Made by a program: the position numbers and the translations under genes. Positions 17,101 to 25,994 of a DNA stretch of 64,000 bases are shown piece by piece. Each line of letters starts with the position of its first letter. The first letter of the stretch is position 1. The notes under the pieces are model-generated. The model made no database searches, was not told where the DNA came from, and saw nothing but the letters and a program-made list of their open reading frames with translations. The DNA comes from Bradyrhizobium sp. dw_78 (GTDB taxonomy: Bacteria > Pseudomonadota > Alphaproteobacteria > Rhizobiales > Xanthobacteraceae), in assembly GCF_018449525.1 (NCBI RefSeq), contig NZ_JAAVUS010000010.1:98231-162230 (forward strand). Reading direction: 5' to 3'.

Positions 17101-17588
17101 CACGGTTCCTCTTTTTGGAAGCTGCCGGCTCTGGGATAGACGTCGTCCGAACTCGTATTCACCTGGTATTCCATTAGTCGCCCGAAATAGATCATCAAAT
17201 TTCAGCCTCTTCAAGAAGGCCTCTGCAAAGTTTCTTTATTGAGGGCGCGATTCGATGAAAACGCTTGTTATGAAGTCACGATGATCAATCCGAAAGCATG
17301 CGATGCCGTGAAAGAGGGCAAGTAAGCTCGGGCTCAAGGTGGAATGTTTGCGGCGACGCCGATCAATGCTGCGCGATGGAGGCGCGGTTCGGTTGCAGGC
17401 GCGTTGCGTGTTTTCCAACGGTCCGCGACGGGCTCAAGCGGCTCCGTCAGCCGATCCGGAGGATCGCCTGACCTTGCTAGGTCCCGGAACTCTGCATGAG
17501 GTTACGAACCGAATCCGACAGGCGCCGCCCGGACACGCGATCCGTAAATGTCATTCGACCTGCACGGCTCGCGAACAAAGAGCCTGGC
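17101..17588. promoter_or_regulatory. 488-bp gap, promoter region of the solute-binding-protein gene
   Basis: No supported gene. It contains TGGTATTCCA at 17164-17173, the reverse complement of the site at 15955-15964, 64 bases upstream of the solute-binding-protein start. Base composition is more AT-rich at 17180-17300, consistent with a promoter. I see no clear hairpin terminator after hyuB. Confidence 0.4.
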
Positions 17589-19289
17589 TCATTCCGCCGC
17601 CTTGAGGGCCGAAGCTGCGGCGTCATCTTCTTCATGTGTCGAACGGGCAAGTCCGTAGCCAAATCGGTCGTCCATCTCGCGCAGCTGCGGCGAACGTTCC
17701 GACGGTTCACCATATCCGCCGCCGCCCGGGGTTTGCACATGGATGACATCACCGGCGCGAAGCTGGATGTCCTGATCCTTTGAGAGATGCAACGGCACAT
17801 AGGTCTTGCCGGACTGGCGGATTTCGATGCGGTTGGGTTTGCCTGAGCCGCCTCCGAGAACGCCCGGTGGGCCCACCCGGCCATGATCCATGACGAAGGA
17901 AGCCCGCGCTTCGCCGCGCCGGAGAACGACGGCATAGCGAACGCCGAAACCGCCCCGGTGCCGCCCCGCTCCGGCCGAACCCTCGGCGATGGCAAACTCG
18001 TTGAAGAGGACGGGAAAGCGCTGCTCGAGAATTTCGATCGGCGGCGTCTTGGCGATGCCGATCGTGGAACAGCCATTCGAAATGCCGTCGAATTCCGCCG
18101 AGCCGCCATAGCCCCCGCCCGTCACGATGTACATGACGAAGCTGTTGCCGGTTTGGGGATCCGTGCCGCCGATCGCCAGATTGCCGCTGGTGCCGGCGGG
18201 AGCCGCAAAGAGGCGATCCGGCAGCGCATCGGCCAGCGCCAGAAACACGGCCTCGGCGATACGCTGGCTCACCTCGGCCGCGCAGCCGGAAACCGGCCTG
18301 GGATATCTGGCATCGAGGAAAGTCCCCTCGGGCACGGGGATGGTCAGGGGTTCGAATGTGCCGGCGTTGATCGGCACTTCGGGAAAGATGTGCTTGATGG
18401 CCAGGTAAATCGCCGATTTCGTGGTGGCGATCACGCTGTTCATCGGCCCCCGGCAAGGCGGGCTCGATTTCGAGAGATCGAATTCCATGCCCTCGCCGCG
18501 CTTGCGGATCAGGAGATTGATCTCGAGCGGCTCATCGATCACGCCGTCGGAATCAACGATCGCGACGCTTCGGTAATCGCCGTCGGGGATGGTGGCGATC
18601 TTGGCGCGCATCTGTTGCGCGGCGCCCCGCTTGAGCAGGTCGATGGCACGCTCGACCGTGTCTTCGCCATATCTGTCGAGCAAGGAAGTCAGGCGGCGTT
18701 CCCCGATCTCGAGCGCGGCGGCCTGCGCCCGGATGTCGCCAATACGCTGATCGGCGATCCGGATATTCGAGAGGATGATGGAGAGGATTTCCTCGTCGAT
18801 CTCGCCCTTTTTGTAGAGCTTGACCGGCGGAAGCCGCAGTCCTTCCTGCTCGACCTCGGTCGCCTTCGCTGAAAACCCGCCGGGCACCATGCCGCCGGTA
18901 TCCGGCCAGTGACCGGTATTCGCAAGCCAGGCGAACAGACGCCCTTTGTAGAAGAACGGCTTGACGAATTTGACATCCATCAAGTGGGTTCCGCCGAGGT
19001 AAGGATCGTTGACGATGAAAATATCGCCGGGGTCGATGCTCCTTGCGCGATCGATGACCGCCCGGGTCGAGAACTGCATCGTCCCGACGAAGATCGGAAG
19101 ACCGAGTTCGCCCTGCGCGATCAACTCCCCGGTCGTCCGGTGATAGATGCCGTCCGAGCGGTCCAGCCCTTCGGCGATGACCGGGCTGAAGGCGGCGCGA
19201 ACGAAGGCGGTGTCCATTTCGTTGCAGACCTGCTGCAGGCCGTTCTGGATGACCGCGAGCGTGACGGGATCAATTGCTGCCATCGTCAT
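17589..19289 (-). CDS. hyuB: Hydantoinase/oxoprolinase subunit B
   Basis: Protein of 566 residues, the usual length of HyuB, matching the family throughout: DPVTLAVIQNGLQQVCNEMD at the N-terminus, DIFIVNDPYLGGTHLMD, and the Gly-rich C-terminal HVQTPGGGGYGEP. With HyuA it forms an ATP-dependent amidohydrolase that opens 5-oxoproline, N-methylhydantoin or related five-membered lactams. Its ATG overlaps the hyuA stop by 4 bases (19286-19289), so the subunits are translationally coupled. An alternative ATG lies two codons in. Confidence 0.92.
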   Translation of the reverse strand: MTMAAIDPVTLAVIQNGLQQVCNEMDTAFVRAAFSPVIAEGLDRSDGIYHRTTGELIAQGELGLPIFVGTMQFSTRAVIDRARSIDPGDIFIVNDPYLGGTHLMDVKFVKPFFYKGRLFAWLANTGHWPDTGGMVPGGFSAKATEVEQEGLRLPPVKLYKKGEIDEEILSIILSNIRIADQRIGDIRAQAAALEIGERRLTSLLDRYGEDTVERAIDLLKRGAAQQMRAKIATIPDGDYRSVAIVDSDGVIDEPLEINLLIRKRGEGMEFDLSKSSPPCRGPMNSVIATTKSAIYLAIKHIFPEVPINAGTFEPLTIPVPEGTFLDARYPRPVSGCAAEVSQRIAEAVFLALADALPDRLFAAPAGTSGNLAIGGTDPQTGNSFVMYIVTGGGYGGSAEFDGISNGCSTIGIAKTPPIEILEQRFPVLFNEFAIAEGSAGAGRHRGGFGVRYAVVLRRGEARASFVMDHGRVGPPGVLGGGSGKPNRIEIRQSGKTYVPLHLSKDQDIQLRAGDVIHVQTPGGGGYGEPSERSPQLREMDDRFGYGLARSTHEEDDAAASALKAAE

Positions 19290-21328
19290 TGTCCTTCGGC
19301 GACATGGATGATGACGTTCCCCAGCACATCGACCTCGATGCGATTGCCGGGATCAACGACCGTTGTCGCGTCAAGTTGTTCCAGTATCGCCGGACCGCGG
19401 AATTCGCTGCCGAGCGGCAGGCGGTCGCGATCGAAGATCGGCGTGTCGAACCAGCCATCCTCAAACCAGACGCGGCGGGTGCCGCGCTTCGCATCGGCGA
19501 CGGTCCGGGCCGCGGTGCGCGAGGTCAATGCATCGACGGGAAACGGCTTTCGCTTGCCGATGACCGCGGTGTGGAGATTGGCAAGGACGGGTTTGATTTC
19601 CGGAAGCGCGACCCTGAAGCGGCTCCAGTATGCTTGCTCAAACGCATTGTGGAGAGCCTGCGTTTCGAACTTCCCTTCGGGAATGGCGACGTTGAGGATA
19701 TGTGTCTGGCCCTGAAACTGCATGTCCGCGGTGTGGAAGACCCGCACATCCTCGATCTGGACATCTTCCTTCGCGAGGATGCTTCGTCCCTCCTCGACAT
19801 GCGCGCTCAACACGGCGGCCAATTCCTGCTCGCTGACCGCCGAAAGCGGCTTGTTGATCGTTCGCACGAAGTCGTGCCGCAAATCGGCGACCAGGCAGCC
19901 CAGCGCATTGGTCAGACCCGGGCGAGCCGGGATCAATACCTTGGGGATGCCGAGCTCCTTTGCCAGAGCCGCGGCATGCAAGGGTCCCGCGCCCCCGAAT
20001 GCCAGCAGTACGAAGTCACGCGGATCATGCCCTCGCGAAAGTGATACGAGGCGAATGGCGCCCGCCATCTTGTCGTTTGCGACGCGAATGATCGCGGCCG
20101 CCGCCTGTTCTCCGGTAAGGCCGAGCGCGTCGCCCACATGCTCCCGCATCGCGCCCGCAACGGCGGTCATGGTCGTCGATCGTTCCACCCCCAGCAGCCG
20201 CTCCGGGTTGAGACGGCCGAGAACGAGATTGGCGTCGGTGATCGTGGGCTCCGTGCCGCCGCGCCCGAAGCAGATCGGACCAGGAATCGCGCCGGCGCTT
20301 TTCGGCCCGATCTGGAGAAGTCCCGCTTCATTGACGTGGGCGATGGATCCGCCACCCGCGCCGACGGTATGAACATCGACCATCGGAACGTGGATCGGCA
20401 TCGCATATTCGATTTCCAGCTCCGACGAAACCAGCGGCACTCCCTCTTGAATAAGGGCGACGTCGGTGGACGTTCCGCCCATGTCATAGGTGACGACATT
20501 GGGGAATCCCGCGGCCGTCGCCGTGCGCGCGGCGGCGATCACTCCCGATGCCGGACCCGACATCACGGTATGAACGGCCGAACGCGTCACGATCGAAGAC
20601 GATGCCGTGCCGCCATTGCCCTGCATGACGAGAAGCTGCCGCCGGAGTCCGCGCTGCTTCAGCTCCGCCTCCAGCCTGTTGAGGTAACGGTCCAGGATCG
20701 GCTGCACCGATCCATTCACCGCGGCGGTGACGCCACGCTCATACTCCCGGCATTCCCCGATGATCTGATGCCCTGCGGTGACATATTCGTTCGGCCATAT
20801 CGCGCGGATGATTTCCGCGGCCCGCAGCTCATGCGCCGGATTGGCGTAAGAATGCAGGAAATGCACGACGACGGATTCCGCGCCGCGCGACAGCATTTCT
20901 TCGGCAACGGCCCGAACTTCCGCCTCGGAAAGCGGCTGGACCACCGCACCCGTTGCATCCATTCGTTCCGTCACCTCAAAGCGCAGATCGCGCGGGATCA
21001 CGGGAATGAAGGTGCCGATCAGGCCGTATGGATGTGGCCGCGTGCGCCGGCCCAATTCCAGCACGTCCCTGAATCCCCTTGTCGTGATCAACGCGCATTT
21101 TGCGAGTTTTCGCTCAAGGAGAGCGTTCGTGGTGGCTGTCGTGCCATGAATGAAAAGATCGATTCCGTTGGGGTTCTTGCCCGTCTTCTCCAGCGCGGCG
21201 AGCACGCCGTGCGCCTGGTTCGCGGTTGTCGTCGGCACCTTTGCAAATTGTAATCCGTTGACGGGATCGTGCAGGATGAGGTCGGTAAACGTGCCGCCGA
21301 CGTCGCAACCGACAATGACCGATCCCAT
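19286..21328 (-). CDS. hyuA: Hydantoinase/oxoprolinase subunit A
   Basis: Protein of about 680 residues with an actin-like ATPase fold. The N-terminal phosphate loop is GCDVGGTFTDLILHD and a second is TYDMGGTSTDVALI; the C-terminal half carries GAGGGSIA and FGGAGPLHA. ATG 21328 is chosen because GGAGAG stands six bases upstream; earlier in-frame starts lack a comparable site. It activates the ring amide with ATP for the HyuB-containing complex. A GntR regulator is encoded divergently about 330 bp away and probably controls it. Confidence 0.92.
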   Translation of the reverse strand: MGSVIVGCDVGGTFTDLILHDPVNGLQFAKVPTTTANQAHGVLAALEKTGKNPNGIDLFIHGTTATTNALLERKLAKCALITTRGFRDVLELGRRTRPHPYGLIGTFIPVIPRDLRFEVTERMDATGAVVQPLSEAEVRAVAEEMLSRGAESVVVHFLHSYANPAHELRAAEIIRAIWPNEYVTAGHQIIGECREYERGVTAAVNGSVQPILDRYLNRLEAELKQRGLRRQLLVMQGNGGTASSSIVTRSAVHTVMSGPASGVIAAARTATAAGFPNVVTYDMGGTSTDVALIQEGVPLVSSELEIEYAMPIHVPMVDVHTVGAGGGSIAHVNEAGLLQIGPKSAGAIPGPICFGRGGTEPTITDANLVLGRLNPERLLGVERSTTMTAVAGAMREHVGDALGLTGEQAAAAIIRVANDKMAGAIRLVSLSRGHDPRDFVLLAFGGAGPLHAAALAKELGIPKVLIPARPGLTNALGCLVADLRHDFVRTINKPLSAVSEQELAAVLSAHVEEGRSILAKEDVQIEDVRVFHTADMQFQGQTHILNVAIPEGKFETQALHNAFEQAYWSRFRVALPEIKPVLANLHTAVIGKRKPFPVDALTSRTAARTVADAKRGTRRVWFEDGWFDTPIFDRDRLPLGSEFRGPAILEQLDATTVVDPGNRIEVDVLGNVIIHVAEGQ

Positions 21329-21656
21329 CGCACGCTCTCCAGCCTTCTCTTCCATGGATTCCCGATGCATTTCCCGTGCCTGCCTCATGCGACCTAGCGG
21401 CATAGCCGGCTTGTTTCCCGGTCGCGGCGCGACATCGGCAGATCGTTCATGGCTTTGGCTGTTCCGGAATATTTTACATCCATGATATTTATCAATGTAT
21501 CCAGAACGATTAGCATGCGAAACTATAGACGGGAAACGCCTTGTTTCGATCGGTGCTTTGGCCGCGCGCCATCCTATGGAAATCTATATTCCGGGGGATT
21601 GGCTTGCTCCCAATGTGATGTCTTCGTGCGAAACGACGAATTTAAAGAGAACAAGA

Positions 21657-22394
21657 GTGGCATTGAAAACCGCAGATTCTCCGAAGCTCATTGAAGACCT
21701 CGCCAACCGCATTCAGGCGAAAATCATCACCGGAGAATATCCGCCGGGAACGCGTCTCAAGCAGGAAGTCCTTGCGCAGGAATTCGACGTAAGCCGGACC
21801 CCGATACGGGAAGCCCTCTCGCGCCTCGAAGCCAAAGGCATTGTCAGCCAGGCCCAGCGTCGCAGCGCTGTGGTGCGAACGCCCTCGAGCCGGGAAATAA
21901 CCGAGATGTACCAGGTCCGCGCCGAGCTGGAAGGGCTTGCCGCGCAACTGTCCGCGCGATGGATCACCGACCAGCAGCTTGTGGAGCTCCGCACGGCCCA
22001 TGACGAGTTCGTGCAGGCGGTGAAGGAGCTGCGCAGCACCCGCGATTCAGAGGCCCGCTCGAAGCCCGATCCGAACTGGTTCGAACACGCCGCGCAGCGC
22101 TGGATCGACATGAACGCCAGGTTCCACAAGACCATCAACGATTCTTCGAACAACCGGTATCTGGCGCGCACGATCCAGGACGTGACCTCGGGATATGCCC
22201 GCAGCGTGTTGCTCTCGTCGGCATTTGGAATGAACAGCTTCCGCATCGAAGCCAACATCAGCCAGCACGAACGAATCCTCAAGGCGCTTGAAGATCGTGA
22301 ACCGGCCCGGGCAAGGCGCGCGATGGTCGAACACATTCTGAAAGCGAGCGAATTCGTCATTGCGTCATTTGCAAATCACGTTGCCGAGGCGTGA
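21657..22394 (+). CDS. GntR family regulator, FCD subfamily
   Basis: Regulator of about 245 residues: winged helix around LAQEFDVSRTPIREALSRL, then an FCD domain with WIDMNARFHKTI, QHERILKAL and MVEHILKA as metal-ligand positions. I prefer a GTG start at 21657, which has AAAGAGA just upstream; ATG 21618 is an alternative. It is divergent from hyuAB. Its 3' end overlaps the convergent molybdopterin oxidoreductase gene by 38 bases. Likely targets are hyuAB and the transporter and oxidoreductase promoters at 24.4-24.6 kb. Confidence 0.83.
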   Translation: MALKTADSPKLIEDLANRIQAKIITGEYPPGTRLKQEVLAQEFDVSRTPIREALSRLEAKGIVSQAQRRSAVVRTPSSREITEMYQVRAELEGLAAQLSARWITDQQLVELRTAHDEFVQAVKELRSTRDSEARSKPDPNWFEHAAQRWIDMNARFHKTINDSSNNRYLARTIQDVTSGYARSVLLSSAFGMNSFRIEANISQHERILKALEDREPARARRAMVEHILKASEFVIASFANHVAEA

Positions 22395-24372
22395 CGTCCG
22401 CCTTCGATAGATCGACCGGCCCCGCCAGTCGCTCCAGGCGCACACGCGTCTCGCCATAGGCGGCCATTTCGCCGAAATTCGATATCACGTCTTCGGTGAG
22501 AACGTTGGCGCCGCCGCCGCGCTTCATCCAGGTCCCGACCGGCATGATCACCATCCCCCGACCGACCCGCGGATCGACCAGCACTTCAACCTGAAGTTCG
22601 CCTACCGCCGACTTCAGGCGCGCGATCTCACCATTCTTGATGCCGGCTTCATCCGCAGCGGCCGGTCCAACCCGAACGGATGCGACTTTGGGATGTTCGG
22701 TCTCCAGCATCTGCGAGAGCAGCCATTTCTTGCTGAAATTTGTTACGAATGTGAGGGGAAATCCGGAATCCGACCGGGGCACGATATCGACCTCGGTCAG
22801 AAATTCGAATCGGCCGGATGCGGTCGGAAACTTCTTGTCGGCGAACGGGACCTGTGGCGCGACGGGGCAGCGTACCGGACCCTTCATCAATTCATCCACC
22901 GTCACGCCGTTGTTCGCCATCGGCTGGAGAAGGCGTACCAGCCATTCGCGCGGCGAACCGGCCATCTCCTCGCCGATGCCGAGACGTGTCGCGAGCTGCT
23001 GATAGATCCAAAGGTCGGAACGAGATTCTCCGACAGGCTCGATCGCGCGATTGACACCGCCGAGGATGTTGTGCCCCCAGGACACCAGCACATCCTCTTC
23101 CTCCAGGAAGGTGGTGGTGGGAAGAAACAGATGCGCGTAATCCGTCGTGTCGGTCAGAAAACTGTCGACGACCACGACACATTCGAGCTGGCGCAGCGCT
23201 TCCGCCACCAGGTTGGAGTTGGGCGACTGATTGACCGGATTGCCTCCGTTGACGAACAGCATCCGGACCGGCGGATCGCTGGCTTCGAGCAGCCCCCGTC
23301 CCAATAGCGGTTCAGGAATGGTGCGGTGATATTGCGCGCGGTCAGATGCCTCCAGGCGCTTGTCGAACAGGCGCTGGGTGTCGAACCCGTGCGTCACGCC
23401 GCCGCCGGCGATTCCGATCTGGCCGCAGATCGCCGCGAGCGCATCGACGCAACGAAAGATTTCGGCGCTGCTCCTGTATTTGTTGAGGCCCCAGCCGAGC
23501 ATGATCGAGGCGGGCTTTGTCGTTGCGAATTCGCGCGCGAACCGCTGCAATTCCGCAATCTTGATGCCGCATCGGCCGCCGAGATCGTCGAGCGAATGCC
23601 GGTCAAGCAACGCACGGAACGTCTCGAAGCCGTGGGTATGATTGTTGATGAAGTCGCGATCTTCCAGGCCTTCGGCAAGAATTATCTTCGCAAGCGCCAG
23701 GGCGAAGGCGGCATCGGTCGCGACCAGCGGCTGGATGTGCTCATCGCAGATCGTCGCGGATTCGCTCTGCACAGGATCGATCAGGACGACCCGCCCGCCC
23801 TGCTCGCGAACCGCCTTCAGCAGCGGAACGAGATGAAGATTGGTCGCCAGCGGATTACGTCCCCAGAGCAGCACCAGCCGGCTGTTGAGAAGATCCGATG
23901 GATCGTGGCCGAGCCTGACGCCGAAATCGAGCTTCTGGCCCGCGCGAGCCGCGCCGCTGCACAGCGAGCCGCTGGCTGTCGTCACGCCGCCGAGCAGATT
24001 CCAGAAGCGATGGCTTAACTTTTTGGTCGCGCCCCAGGAGCCGGTGCGCTGATAATGCATGATCGACAACGGGCTGTCTTCACGCCTGAAAGATTCGATC
24101 TTCGAAGCAATGGTTTCAAGCGCCTCGTCCCACCCGATCCTCACCCACGGCGAGTTGATCGAGCCATCCTGCCTCCGGAGCGGGTGCAACTGACGTTCCG
24201 AACTGTAGAGACGCCGCGGAAATCGGTACGTCTTCGCGCACAAATACCCCTTCGTGAATTCGTGCCCCGAATGTCCTTCCAACTTGGTGACACGACCGTC
24301 TTCGACATGCGCGATGATGCCGCAGCCATCAGGGCAATCCAGCGTACACGAGGTGTAGATTTTTTCCGTCAT
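22357..24372 (-). CDS. Molybdopterin (bis-MGD) oxidoreductase with N-terminal 4Fe-4S site
   Basis: Protein of 671 residues in the DMSO reductase superfamily. Cys 9, 13, 17 and 44 (CTLDCPDGC and GYLCAK) form the 4Fe-4S site. Later segments fit cofactor binding: VLLWGRNP, VVLIDP and MLFVNGGNP. A C-terminal molydop-binding domain begins about residue 565. There is no twin-arginine signal, so it is probably cytoplasmic. The molybdenum ligand may be the Cys in SGSLCSGAARAG, but I am not sure. No electron-transfer subunit is next to it. The substrate is unknown; the neighbours suggest oxidation or reduction of a heterocycle or its product. Confidence 0.87.
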   Translation of the reverse strand: MTEKIYTSCTLDCPDGCGIIAHVEDGRVTKLEGHSGHEFTKGYLCAKTYRFPRRLYSSERQLHPLRRQDGSINSPWVRIGWDEALETIASKIESFRREDSPLSIMHYQRTGSWGATKKLSHRFWNLLGGVTTASGSLCSGAARAGQKLDFGVRLGHDPSDLLNSRLVLLWGRNPLATNLHLVPLLKAVREQGGRVVLIDPVQSESATICDEHIQPLVATDAAFALALAKIILAEGLEDRDFINNHTHGFETFRALLDRHSLDDLGGRCGIKIAELQRFAREFATTKPASIMLGWGLNKYRSSAEIFRCVDALAAICGQIGIAGGGVTHGFDTQRLFDKRLEASDRAQYHRTIPEPLLGRGLLEASDPPVRMLFVNGGNPVNQSPNSNLVAEALRQLECVVVVDSFLTDTTDYAHLFLPTTTFLEEEDVLVSWGHNILGGVNRAIEPVGESRSDLWIYQQLATRLGIGEEMAGSPREWLVRLLQPMANNGVTVDELMKGPVRCPVAPQVPFADKKFPTASGRFEFLTEVDIVPRSDSGFPLTFVTNFSKKWLLSQMLETEHPKVASVRVGPAAADEAGIKNGEIARLKSAVGELQVEVLVDPRVGRGMVIMPVGTWMKRGGGANVLTEDVISNFGEMAAYGETRVRLERLAGPVDLSKADVTPRQRDLQMTQ

Positions 24373-24431
24373 TCAAGCGGCCGCCCAGAACAATGCGAAT
24401 GCCGGCGCGCGAGCCGCGCAGTGCTGTCATC

Positions 24432-24447
24432 GATACAATATTGTATC
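24432..24447. promoter_or_regulatory. Perfect 16-bp palindrome, likely GntR-type operator
   Basis: GATACAATATTGTATC is a perfect palindrome 60 bases upstream of the molybdopterin oxidoreductase start and about 170 bases before the sigma-54 promoter of the transporter. Size and symmetry fit a dimeric winged-helix regulator. The 8-mer TGTATCCA at its right edge recurs at 21496-21503, near the GntR gene. Confidence 0.55.
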
Positions 24448-24599
24448 CAAGATTACATGTCATGCATTCATAAAGAGCAGCATGGCGATCTTTTATGCAA
24501 GCTCAAAAGAAGCGCAATTAGCGATTAGAGGCCACATAAGTATCTGTAATTATGATATAATTTATAATCCATGCACGGCCCAGAGCGTCGAACGGGAGG

Positions 24600-24614
24600 T
24601 GGCACGGGTCTTGC
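24600..24614 (+). promoter_or_regulatory. Sigma-54 (RpoN) promoter of the MFS transporter gene
   Basis: TGGCACGGGTCTTGC matches the -24/-12 consensus TGGCAC-N5-TTGC, with exactly ten bases between the invariant GG (24601-24602) and GC (24613-24614). It ends 36 bases upstream of the transporter ATG, which leaves a short leader with GGAG and AGCAGG before the start. Upstream at 24548-24562 is AATTATGATATAATT, an inverted repeat overlapping two TATAAT-like stretches, so a second, vegetative promoter or operator is possible. Confidence 0.7.
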
Positions 24615-24650
24615 GAACCGTGATTCGTCATTCCTTCATGGAGAAGCAGG

Positions 24651-25994
24651 ATGAGCGCAGAAGCCGCCGTGACAATCGAGCGTCAGCCAGTAAGGGCGGC
24701 GGCCGCCGCCTTCGCCGGCACCACCATCGAATGGTATGATTTCTTCGTGTACAGCACGGCGTCCGCGCTGGCCTTTCCGCAGCTCTTCTTTCCAAACACC
24801 GATCCCACGGTCGGCCTGCTGGCATCGTTTGCGACCTTCGCCGTGGGATTCTTCGCCCGCCCCTTCGGCGGCTTCCTGTTCGGTCATCTTGGCGACCGGT
24901 TCGGCCGCAAGCGGGCCCTCATCGCCACGCTGATCCTGATGGGCACCGCGACGACGGCCATCGGATTTCTCCCGACCTACGCGCAGATCGGAATCTGGGC
25001 GCCCGTCCTGCTGATCCTGTGCCGCGTTATCCAGGGCGTCTCCGTCGGCGGCGAATGGGGCGGCGCCGTGCTGATGGCCGGTGAGCATGCCCCCGAGGGT
25101 CGGCGAACCTGGTATGCCTCGTTCGCCCAGCTTGGCAGTCCCGCAGCGGTGCTGCTCTCGATGGGCATTTTCGCACTGGCCACCCGCATGGCGGGAGACA
25201 GTTTCATCAACTGGGGATGGAGGGTGCCGTTCCTGTTAAGCTTCGTGCTGCTTGTGATCGGATTGCTGATCCGCCTCGGTGTGAAGGAATCGCCGGAATT
25301 TGCCGAGGCCAGCGAACGCGAGAAGCTTTCGCGATTTCCGATCATCGACGCGTTCCGGAATTCAACGAAATCGATCATCTTCACCTTGCTCGCATTCACG
25401 ATCGGTACGGCAGGATTCTATTTCACCAACACCTTCCTGATCGCCTATTCCACCAGAACGCTCGGAATTGACCGGTCGCTGGTTCTGGAAAGCCTCACGA
25501 TCGTTGCGATCGTGCAATTCATCGGACAGATCGCCGCGGCGCGGATCGCCGAAAAAATCGGCGACAGCAAGTTTCTGCTGGCCGCCTCGGCGCTCGCGAT
25601 ACTGGCTCCCTATCCGATGTTCAAGCTGGTGGAGTTGAAGAGCCAGTTTGGAATTGTAACGGGCGTATCGATCGCGACGCTGTGCGCGTCCGGTTTCTAC
25701 GCCGTGATCGCCGGCTATGCGAGCAAGGTCTTCCCGGTCGAAGTGCGCTACACGTCGATCTCCGCGGCCTATCAGCTCGGCGGAGCCATCTTCGGCGGCT
25801 TTACGCCGATGATCGGCGTGGTCCTGTCCAACAACTATCCCGGAAGCTGGATGCCGCTGGCGATCTTCTACAGCATATTGGCCGGCATTTCGTTCCTGGG
25901 CGTATTCCTGCTTTCATCCGCCGGATTTGCCGGCAGCGAACAGCCATCCGGCGTCGCGTCCGTGATTTCCCCGGAGATCGCCGCGACAAACTGA
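24651..25994 (+). CDS. MFS transporter, metabolite:H+ symporter (MHS) family
   Basis: Inner-membrane protein of 447 residues with about 12 membrane segments. It has the MHS-family opening GTTIEWYDFFVY (about residues 23-34), the MFS loop 2-3 motif GHLGDRFGRKRAL, and GVSVGGEWGGAVLMAGEHAP. Relatives such as ShiA, KgtP and ProP import organic acids, shikimate or betaines with protons. It follows a sigma-54 promoter and lies beside hyuAB and a molybdopterin enzyme, so import of a nitrogen-containing organic acid or lactam under nitrogen limitation is likely. The substrate is inferred only. Confidence 0.9.
   Translation: MSAEAAVTIERQPVRAAAAAFAGTTIEWYDFFVYSTASALAFPQLFFPNTDPTVGLLASFATFAVGFFARPFGGFLFGHLGDRFGRKRALIATLILMGTATTAIGFLPTYAQIGIWAPVLLILCRVIQGVSVGGEWGGAVLMAGEHAPEGRRTWYASFAQLGSPAAVLLSMGIFALATRMAGDSFINWGWRVPFLLSFVLLVIGLLIRLGVKESPEFAEASEREKLSRFPIIDAFRNSTKSIIFTLLAFTIGTAGFYFTNTFLIAYSTRTLGIDRSLVLESLTIVAIVQFIGQIAAARIAEKIGDSKFLLAASALAILAPYPMFKLVELKSQFGIVTGVSIATLCASGFYAVIAGYASKVFPVEVRYTSISAAYQLGGAIFGGFTPMIGVVLSNNYPGSWMPLAIFYSILAGISFLGVFLLSSAGFAGSEQPSGVASVISPEIAATN

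Noticed and set aside
20138..21253. 371-codon plus-strand open frame
   Set aside because: Antisense to hyuA, with no domain and an Arg/His-rich composition typical of shadow frames.
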